DNA of 64,000 nucleotides from Vitrella brassicaformis (Eukaryota; Sar; Vitrellaceae), in NCBI GenBank assembly GCA_001179505.1, contig CDMY01000395.1, positions 124,001 to 188,000 on the forward strand. Direction: 5' to 3'. This document shows positions 55,946-64,000 of the stretch, piece after piece (the first letter of the stretch is position 1; each line of letters starts with the position of its first letter). Made by a program: the position numbers and the translations under genes. The notes under the pieces are model-generated. The model saw nothing but the letters and a program-made list of their open reading frames with translations, had not been told where the DNA came from and ran no database searches.

Positions 55946-58900
55946 TCAGGCTGACGCCTCGGCGGCCTCGCCCCTCAAAGGCGTGTGCCGCTCGCTCACA
56001 GCGCGCCGCGCCCGTGCCTTGGTGGAGCGCGATGGCCGTGAGTCGGGCTGCACGTTGGGTGGGACCGGGGAGGCGCCCTTGTGCAGCAGGTTCTGGATGT
56101 ACCCCTTCTTGGCCTCGGGCGACTGCAGTGCGTTCCTGCAGGCATCATATCATATGCAGACGGCAGACACATAACGGATGACGGATGGCCGGGGGAGGGG
56201 AGGGGAGGAGAGGGAAGGGCGTACCAGTGATAGTGGGGGATGAGGTACACTCGTTGGAAGGTGTTGCGCATCCGCTCCTGGAAGCACCGCAGCTGAAACT
56301 TGGCAGCTGGGGTCAGGAGGAAACCTACATTAACACAAGCCAACCACCGTGAGTGGCCACACATAAGTGTCGGTGTGATCGTAATGACGTGGGTGTGTTG
56401 TGTGTATAGAGGCACGCACCTGGTGCCTTCGTGTGGTCCGAGGTGGGGAATAGGAAGTCATTTTGGCTGGGGGGGTACTTGTAGGTGGACCCCACGTCGT
56501 GCCAGTAGTGCATAGACGACCCCCACAGTATCGCCACCTGCTTCTGGTGACCATGCCCATGGTTCGCCGCCATCGTCGCCCCACTGGCCTCCTCCTCCGC
56601 CCTCTCTGCCGCACCAGCCATGCCAGTCCCCACCCACCCCCCAGCACACGGATGGCCGGGCACATGGTGGTGGTGGTGGTGGTGGTGACTCGCCTTCAGA
56701 CCACTACCGTCGCCCTCGCCCTCGTCGAGCTGGCTCTCCTCGCTCTCGGATGAGTTGTAGCTGCCCACAGAGACCACACTGATGGCATCCTCATCCTGAC
56801 CGTCCTGTGGTGCGCTGGAGGCCTCTTGCTGCGCTTGTGCGGCGTCTCTGAGGGAGGCGAGCTCGTCGATGTTGATGGTGATGTACGTGTGAAAGGGGTT
56901 GACGAAGATCTTGTGGTCCGGCTGGCCGCCCGCAGCGGCAGCGCCGTCCTCGCCATCGACGGGGGCGACGGTAGACGGCTTCTCACCTTCACCCTCGCCA
57001 TCCCCCTCACCGTCAGCAGCAGCAGCCACAGCCACAGCCACCTCCCCGACCTCTGCCTCCTTGATCTCACTCTTCGGCTCCTCAGCTGCACTGGCCTCAT
57101 TCATCGCATCCGCCTCAAAGGGTGCGGTCTCGCTCCCCAGCTCGATTGGAGAGGGCGGGGACGGCGGCGGGGGCGGCTGGTTGGGGTGGCTGAGGTGCTG
57201 GTGTGGGTAGGTGGTGTAGGTGTGTCTCTCGCCTAGGGTCTCCTCGTCGGGCATGTGCATCACGCAGGGGATCTCGCACTCGTGGCGAAGAATGAGACCG
57301 ATCTCCTGGCCACAGAGATGGAGATGGACACATGAGATGGATGGATGTGGTGGTGGTGGGGGGCTTTTGTGTGTGTGTGTGTGTATGTACCTGAAGAGCG
57401 AACTCGGTTTCCTTCTCGAGAGCGCCTGCTCGCAGGCCATGGATACACCCACTGCTCATGGTGGCGTGACGGGTGAACGACAAGCTCTGCTCCGCCTGAC
57501 ACACACACACAGGCAGACAAACCACAAGTCGCACATGGGGTGTCGTCAAACCACCCATACCCTCCCTGCTGATTCATACCTGTATGGCCCGTCTGTTCCA
57601 TGGCATGAGCGAGAATCCCGCCCGTACCAAGTTAAGTATGCCCACCTCCTCCTCACTCAGACAGTCCTTCTCAGATATGCACCGACCTGACATTCAGCAC
57701 ACAACACACAACACACACCACACACCAAGTCCATCTTTGCCCATCACTGCCCCCCTCTCTCCCTCTGTGCTTACCGACGAGGAGCACCGGGTCCACCGGG
57801 TGTTCAGCAGTGCTGCCCCAACCCTCCCCCAGCACAGGTGGGGGCGGCACACTCTTCCCGCCACCTACACCAACACCCTCCCCCTTCGGTGTATCACTCG
57901 ACGCAACGATCGGCCGCAGCGGTGCAGGAGGGGGCGGCGCCATCAGCGACGCGAAACACAGTGTCACGCAGCTCGACAACGACAGGGGGGCGGGCGCATT
58001 CTCCCCCACTCCCGGCACCCTCGCCACCACATCCGATGGGTCCATGCTCGGCGAGCACGGCGAGAGCGCCAGAAGAGGCGACGAGGGTGGCGGTGGGGGC
58101 TGCTGCGGTCCGCCCTGGCCGAACACAAAGCTCGACGCGCTGCTCGCGTTGGGCGGCACACTGCCAGCCATGCCGATGCCGATGCCGATGCCGCCGAGAT
58201 GGGGCGGGGGCGGGGGATGAGGCGAGTAGATGTCGTTGTCCGCCATGCCGGGCGAGAGGGGCGAGAGAGGCGTGACGTCATAGGGGTAGGGGCATCGGGG
58301 GTGCGCTGTGTGAGATGGTGGGGGCGGTGGGAGGGGCAGCAGGCCGCCGGAGGGATCCACACTGGGCGATGTGTTTGTGTGTGACGAGGGGGACATCGAT
58401 GCGGGGGCGGCGCGGACTGCCTTGTGGTGCTGCTGCTGTTGCTGTTGCCGGTATTGATGTGCGTATTGGTGGGCCCACTGGTTGTACCCCCAGGCATAGC
58501 GGATGTGCTTGGCCAGAGTCCGTTGGAACTCAGAGAAAGCCCCGCTCGTCAGACCAAGCTGCGCACCATATACACACAGACACAGACACACACACACACA
58601 CACATCCACACACACTGGCAAACAAATCGACCTCTCTCCCTCTGTGTGTGTGTGTGTGGTGTGTGCACCTGCACATAGGCCGCATAGACCTGGGCCAACA
58701 TCGATGGCGTGAGGTAGGGCATCTTGTGCAGCACCTCCTGGCTGACGGCCTGCATGAAGGCCTCGTTCCTGAACGACAGCTTCGCCAGGTCCGTCGCCAC
58801 ATGCACCAGCTGCTGGGCCGTCAGGTGCGACACCGTGCAGTGCTTCAGGTAGGTCGCCAGGAAGGTGCAGTCCACGAAGCCCAGACGCGCAAAGGCATGC

Positions 58901-60905
58901 AGAATGCTCTATAGAGAGGAGAGACCAGACAGCAACCACCACATGCGCGGCGGCACACACAGGCTCACGTGTTGTGTTGTTCGTGTGCTCTCACCTGCAT
59001 GTCGGCCGCCGTGAACTGTCTGATCTGCTCCTGGACGGCAGGGACAACGATTTCCATGAGAGCCGGGGAGACCACCTGCAGCCGTGCGAAGGCGTTGAGT
59101 GTGGTGGCGATGTCGATGGGCCTGAAGGTGAGGATCAGCCGGGGCAGCTGCACCACCACACGCGTGAAAAGGCTCTCGTCCTTGATGTCAAACAGAGAGA
59201 ACGACCTGCAGTGGACGGATGGCAAGGACACAGAGAGATTGGTGTGGTGGTGTGTGTGTGTGTGTGTGTGTTTGCCTGAGGAGCAGGGCGATGGACTCGG
59301 CATTGAATTGTGCCATTCGTCGCTGCGCCTGGATTGACATCTCCTGGAAGAGGGCCACGTCACGCACACCCGCCCGCTGAAACGCAACGGCCATCTGACA
59401 CACACACACACACACATCCAACCACACACGCCCATACATGAGACGTCTGAACTGACCACCTCAGATGCCCACACACACTCTCACCATCTGCAGCTGGTGT
59501 GCGGTGAAGTCCCGAATCACCTCCTTAGCGTGTCGCGACGCGAACTCAAAGACATGCGGGAAATGGAACCCCAGCTTCGCGAAGCTGTACGCCGCCAGCG
59601 TCAGCTCCCTCGCCGTCAGCTTCCCCCCCTCCCCATCGGCCCCCTGCCGCTGCATCTCGGCAGCTATCGACCTAAACAGGGGGGCGTGGTGCAGGTTGAG
59701 GCGGGCGAATGATGAGGCGTGCGTCATGAGGTCGCTGATGGTGAAGTCTGAGACCTTCCTGAGGGTCTCGCGCGTGAGCACCTCGATGGCGCCAGACACG
59801 TGACAGCGGAGGGAGGCGTAGGAGTCGAGCAGCCGCGTGAGCTCGGAGGGCGTGCACAGGTGGGCTGTGGCGATCACCTACACACACACGGACAGAGAAA
59901 TCCATGCGTGTGTGTCACGGGGGTGAGGTGGGTGTTGGGAGAGGTGCGAGGTACCTACCTGCGGCGTCATGGCCATGACGAAGTCTTCGTGCAGGAAGCC
60001 CAGGACGACGAACGAGTGGACGATGGAGGCCAGCTCCTTGGCGTCGTAGTCGCGCATGTGGGTCAGGATGGTGCTCTTCAGACGCTGGAACATGTACACG
60101 TGCTTGCGATGAATCATCGCAAAGTTGTCCAAAATCTGACGCACACAACCACACACACACACACACACACACACACAGATGAGTGCACACCTCCTTCCCC
60201 CTCCCCTCCCCTCTCCCTCCCCCTCTATCGTCATGCTCGTGTGCCTACCGCAATGATGTCCTCCTTCTTTGTGGCATTACTCATGGTCTGAATGTCCTGA
60301 TACTTGGCCCAGAAATCCCCCTGTGCAGCAGCAGCCTTCTTCTCAGTCGCCCTCCCAATGACGTCGTCCACAGATACGACAGCCACACTCGGCGGCCGAC
60401 TAGTCGCCAGAGGCGGCGGGGGTGGCACCCCGCCCCATGAGTGCGTGTTCCACACGGGAGGCGACGACGCTGGCGAGAGAGCAGCGGTGCCACAGGCATT
60501 GGCCGCCACGGACGAGAAGGCTCGCGGGGGGTGGCGGACGGGTGGCGGGGGAGGGGGTCGGGGGCTGACGTGTGTGGGAATGGCATTGGCACCACCGGCC
60601 ATGGCCATCGTCGACATTCCTCCTCCTTCTCCCTGTCTGGCTGATTGCCTCCTGCGGCCGCCAATCTGCGCATTGGCACCACCGTGCGGTGCGCCACTTG
60701 GCTGAGGGGGGAAGGGTAGAGGGAGGGACGCGCGGTGCTGAGGCCGGTAGTGGGCGTCGATGTCGTGACGATGAGTGGATGGTGAGGAAGTGGGACCGTT
60801 GACGAGCGGTGCAGGTCTCGGCCTCGAGGGCCCGGCAGCGGCGAGTGTGTTGGTGAGCATGCCAGCGCGATGCTTGGCGTGTGCTGTCGTCGACGACACG
60901 ATCAT
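55946..60905 (-). CDS. RAP-domain protein with helical (HPR-type) repeats
   Basis: Twelve exons (60905-60249, 60135-59959, 59877-59485, 59394-59276, 59205-58995, 58908-58669, 58558-57775, 57686-57580, 57495-57391, 57305-56420, 56324-56225, 56135-55946) sum to 3969 nt, 1322 residues. After a Pro/Ser-rich leader, residues about 210-560 hold degenerate helical repeats with FAKLGF/FARLNL/FARLQV signatures (TLAAYSFAKLGFHFPHVFEF, MTHASSFARLNLHHAPLF, IATTLNAFARLQVVSPALME). This is the heptatricopeptide-like array that precedes RAP domains in Apicomplexa. A Pro/Gly- and Gln-rich linker follows. The C-terminal RAP domain has KFQLRCFQERMRNTFQRVYL, IPHYHWYN-like junction and KKGYIQNLL. RAP proteins bind organellar RNA, so a mitochondrial or plastid RNA role is likely. 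Intron 4 uses a GC donor (AG|GCAAAC). Confidence 0.78.
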
Positions 60906-61004
60906 GAAAAACAAACAACGCCCTCTCCTTCACGGATCCATCGCCACCCTCCTCGTTATCACCCTTCCCATTCTTCCCATCTCTCCCACTCTTGGGACAG
61001 ACGT

Positions 61005-61036
61005 CTAAGCTCGCAGACTCCAAGCTCGCAATTGAG
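61005..61036 (+). promoter_or_regulatory. Two copies of the AAGCTCGCA motif in a divergent promoter
   Basis: CTAAGCTCGCAG (61005-61016) and AAGCTCGCAATTGAG (61022-61036) lie in the 150-bp gap between divergent starts at 60905 (-) and 61056 (+). The second ends 20 bp before the + start and is identical to 68-82. Confidence 0.45.
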
Positions 61037-61055
61037 TTTCTAGCCTCCCGCAGAG

Positions 61056-63470
61056 ATGCTGAGTGTATCGCGGGCACAAACAGTTCACACGAGCTCCCTG
61101 TCTTTCGCCGAGCCCCGGCGGCCTCTCTCTCCACCGATGCCGAAAGCCTTCCACAGAGAACGGGCGGCTGAGAAAGCTCTGCAAGGGCGCACGGCGCTCT
61201 GGGAAGCAGGGAAGCGTGGCCCGGACTCTCATTCCCCCTCAGGTGCAGGTGCTATATATGTGCAAGGGAATCGATTGGGAAGGAAGGGCATGAAACGACA
61301 CTGTTTGCATGCACAGGCGTGGCGCAGAAGGGCTGTCGTGATGGTCACGATGTTCGTCACGGTGAAGTGACTGTGAGTGAGGGCATTGTGGGCGGCGACG
61401 TTACTTCTGCACGCGTCATGACGATGCTCGAGGAGTGGGGCCAGCAGGTATGTGCGGCCTGGGAGCTGGCCCGGGGAAGTTGGCCTGCATCATGTGTGTC
61501 AAGCTTTTCTTTCTGTCGAATGTACTATGCAGGTAGAGGCTCTGCAGAGCCGGCTGCAGAACATTCGGTCACAGGTCGATTTCAGAGGAGGACCGCGAGA
61601 CACCAAAGTGATGGTGAGCCCGACCAGGACACAGACACCATTTCAATCTCACGGTCTGGTTGGCTGTCTGTCTGTCTGCCTGCCTGCTTGTCTCTCTGTT
61701 TCTCTCTCTCTTCCTCTTTGCGTGTCAGCGGTATGCGGACTTGCTGCCAAATCGCCCTCTACCTCATTTACCTGCGCACCTGCCAAAGGACACAACATTG
61801 GCCGCCAAATCACCTGTCAAGACCTCGATGGAATCAAAGGCGGCTTCAGCCACCACTACGAAGGCATTATCCATGGCTGAAGACGAGACACGGCACACTC
61901 GGCTGGCCGCCTACCCCAACCTCTACGACCTCCTCTGCTCCGAAAGCCCCTCAAAGAAGGAAACATCGAAATCCGAAGGACCTTCACCTGCTCGTGGTGT
62001 CTCCTCTCGGGACAATGAGACGGATGGAATTGCAAACACGGGCAAGGATGACGACAACAGTACGCACGAGACGCCGAGGTGGCTGCGGCACTATCGCAAA
62101 TGGCAGAAGAAGCAGAGACACTCACGGAAGACCGAACACGCCACGAAGAGAGCCGACAAGAAGACCCCAGCATCGGCTCACAGCGGTGAAGATCTCCCCA
62201 TCCCTCCAGCACACCGGCGAGACGTGGCGGTGCAGTGCGGCCGGATGAAGAAACAAAACGAAAAGGAGGGACCGGATGAAGCTGACACAGCACCTGAGGC
62301 GCCGACAGACCAAACCAACACCATAACAGCCAGCAGCAACAACAACACCAACAAGATCAACAATGACCAATCAGCCGACGCGGCAATGGGGGCAAAAAAA
62401 ACTCCCGTATGCGAAGAGCCAGCGAATGCGCCGCCCCCGGAAGCAGCTGACAATCCGGCCGTGACAGAGAGACATGAGAAGGCCGCGTGGACCACGCCGC
62501 AGCGCGAGAGCGGCCCAAAGCCGACATCGTCTCCATCTCGGCAGACAGACGACCGGTCCCCGCCCTTCACAGGAAGGCGAGTCCTCTCGTCCAGCACGCG
62601 GCTCTCATTCACGCCCTCATGCTACAGCACTGCCGCGGCATCTGCCCGCTTCTCAGCCAGGCTCCCCTCCCCCTCCCACGGTCGGCCGTCAGGCCCTTCT
62701 CTGTCCCCTAAGAAGCCCTTTCCCACTTTCCCGCCACCCCCACCACCACCCCGCCACTCGTCGTCATTTGTGAGGCGAGCGCCGGTGCACTGGACGGCTG
62801 AGCACATGTCGTATGCTGCATCGTGGGGCGGCCACCGCCACGGCCATGTGCACATGCACTGTGGCGGGGCCAGGATGACGAGGTGGTTTGTGAGGTCCAG
62901 GTCGGCTTTCAGCGGGCGGCAGGGAGGTGCTGCTGCTGCCAGTGCTGCCAGTGCTGCCACTGGTCTTCAGGGTGGGTATCGGCCAGGGACGGTTCACTCG
63001 TTTAGGGCATCGTCGCGGCGAGAGGCCCCCGATCGAAGGAGTGAAGAGCATGTGAGGGTGCAGGTGAGTGGGCACATGAGCAGGCAGGTACGAGTGAGAC
63101 ACATGTGTGTCGGGCGGGGTGCATGCAGGACGAAATGATCACGGAATGCCAAATCCGGCAGCGACTGGTGAAGTCGAGTTGACACATTCATTCACCAACC
63201 AAATGAGATTGTGCGAGTCAGTGATAGCTTCACGTCTGTGTCCTGCAGGCTGAGTTGTTGTGTCTGCCGATTGAGGAGCGCAGGAGACATCTGCGCACGA
63301 TGCTCTTCGAGTGGCACCCGGTCGGTATACAACAGATGCACGTGCTGTGATGGGAATGGGTGTGGAGGCGACTATGTGTGTGTGTGCAGGACAAGAATCC
63401 TGACCGTGAGTCGCTGGCTACGCGCATCTTCCAGCTCATACAGAGCAAAAAGAAGATACTCGTCAACTGA
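61056..63470 (+). CDS. Disordered protein ending in a J-domain-like segment
   Basis: Six exons (61056-61242, 61317-61447, 61533-61613, 61729-63063, 63249-63320, 63390-63470) sum to 1887 nt, 628 residues. The N-terminus has a short helical part (MMTMLEEWGQQ-like end, VEALQSRLQNIRSQVDF). A 400-residue low-complexity region rich in Lys, Glu, Ser, Asn and Pro follows. The last 50 residues read LPIEERRRHLRTMLFEWHP and DKNPDRESLATRIFQLIQSK, a J-domain helix II, HPD loop and helix III; an intron splits the loop between HP and D. C-terminal J-like segments of this RRHLRxxLxxWHPDKNP type occur in other protists. An Hsp70 co-chaperone role is inferred. Confidence 0.72.
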
Positions 63471-64000
63471 CTGACCCCCTCGTGTGGACGTGCAGCGTCT
63501 GTGTGTGTATGTTTGTTGAGAGGCGCTGTTGGGGTTGAAGCTGACGCGAGCAACAGTGCCGTTGAAACTGACTTGACGGCAGCATGTACATGTTGGTCTG
63601 CTCATCTGTCCGTGAAGGCATCCGTCTGTGTGCCTGGCTGACGTACCTACCTGTCTGTGTGCCATATCAATAAAGCACTAAACTGCAAAAAGGCTGCTAC
63701 ACGAAATCGCCATCCTCTCTGAAGCAAGTGCGCCCTCCACCACAAAAAGGCATATCCCCGCCCCAAAGAGCCGACCCAACTCTGACTCACTCTGCAAAGA
63801 AATCGCTCCGCTACTTTGAGCCCGCCAGTCGTCTCTTACTAAAAACGAAAAAATCGGCGCACATACGCCCAGAGCAAAAAGACGGCGTCACCTTTCACCC
63901 TTTCACAGGCCAGTGTGGCAACACACACACATGAGAGGGCGTGGCGTCGGTTGGACCAACTGTCCACCCAATTAGTAACGGCGGACCCGTCGTCTGCTCC
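63471..64000. other. 3' flank and intergenic sequence
   Basis: No gene is supported. AATAAA at 63669-63674 could be a polyadenylation signal of the preceding gene about 200 bp after its stop, though AATAAA use in this lineage is not established. The small frame at 63728-63934 has no support. Confidence 0.4.

Noticed and set aside
1-64000. tRNA, rRNA, snRNA and CRISPR arrays.
   Set aside because: No cloverleaf with a T-arm GTTC consensus, no snRNA landmark sequences and no spaced repeats were found by eye. A covariance-model search would be decisive.

Overview
This window is nuclear DNA of an intron-rich eukaryote. Almost every gene is cut into short exons by introns of about 55-160 nt, with GT-AG borders and strong TG-rich runs before the acceptor. 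The gene content suggests a photosynthetic relative of Apicomplexa, most like a chromerid alga such as Vitrella brassicaformis (inference; no database was searched). It combines a plant-type vacuolar sorting receptor, plastid-style leaders on metabolic enzymes, a RAP-domain protein with helical repeats, and an apicomplexan-style transmembrane adhesin with a thrombospondin type 1 repeat. No rRNA, tRNA, CRISPR array or bacterial operon was seen.

Layout. 0.2-2.5 kb: vacuolar sorting receptor-like protein (+). 4.4-6.3 kb: a small secreted protein (-) and ATG8 (+) diverging from one short promoter. 7-11.4 kb: large coiled-coil protein (+). 11.9-14.9 kb: P-type cyclin-like protein (-) and a small organelle-type membrane protein (+). 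16.1-20.5 kb: coiled-coil protein (-) and patatin-like phospholipase (+). 21.7-26 kb: cysteine-rich repeat protein (-) and a phosphagen kinase with a membrane tail (+). 27.6-32.7 kb: H-type-lectin/TSP1 adhesin (-) and an ABHD18-like hydrolase (+). 34.8-41.6 kb: secreted amphipathic-helix protein (-), LDAH-like hydrolase (-), an unknown protein (+) and a plastid-type FAD/NAD(P) oxidoreductase (+). 41.8-48.2 kb: ER thioredoxin/PDI protein ending in KDEL (-), small membrane protein (-), DAO-type FAD oxidoreductase (+), small secreted cysteine-rich protein (+). 48.3 kb: a short TIR element. 48.5-52.8 kb: the most unusual gene, an ADP-ribosyltransferase-like domain followed by three lid-less Hsp70 substrate-binding beta domains alternating with two SUMO/ubiquitin-like domains. 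53.2-63.5 kb: J-domain protein (-), RAP-domain protein (-) and a second protein ending in a J-domain (+).

The genes do not form one pathway. Recurrent themes are secretion and the endomembrane system (sorting receptor, KDEL-tailed PDI, secreted cysteine-rich proteins, adhesin), autophagy, lipid hydrolases, and chaperone-related proteins (the Hsp70-SBD fusion lies tail to tail with a J-domain gene). Gene models were built by hand: open frames were joined at GT-AG (twice GC-AG) borders and checked for reading phase. Where the summed exon length is stated to be a multiple of three, the joins are well supported; elsewhere boundaries are approximate. A 10-base motif, CTAAGCTCGC, occurs four times and every copy lies upstream of a gene.
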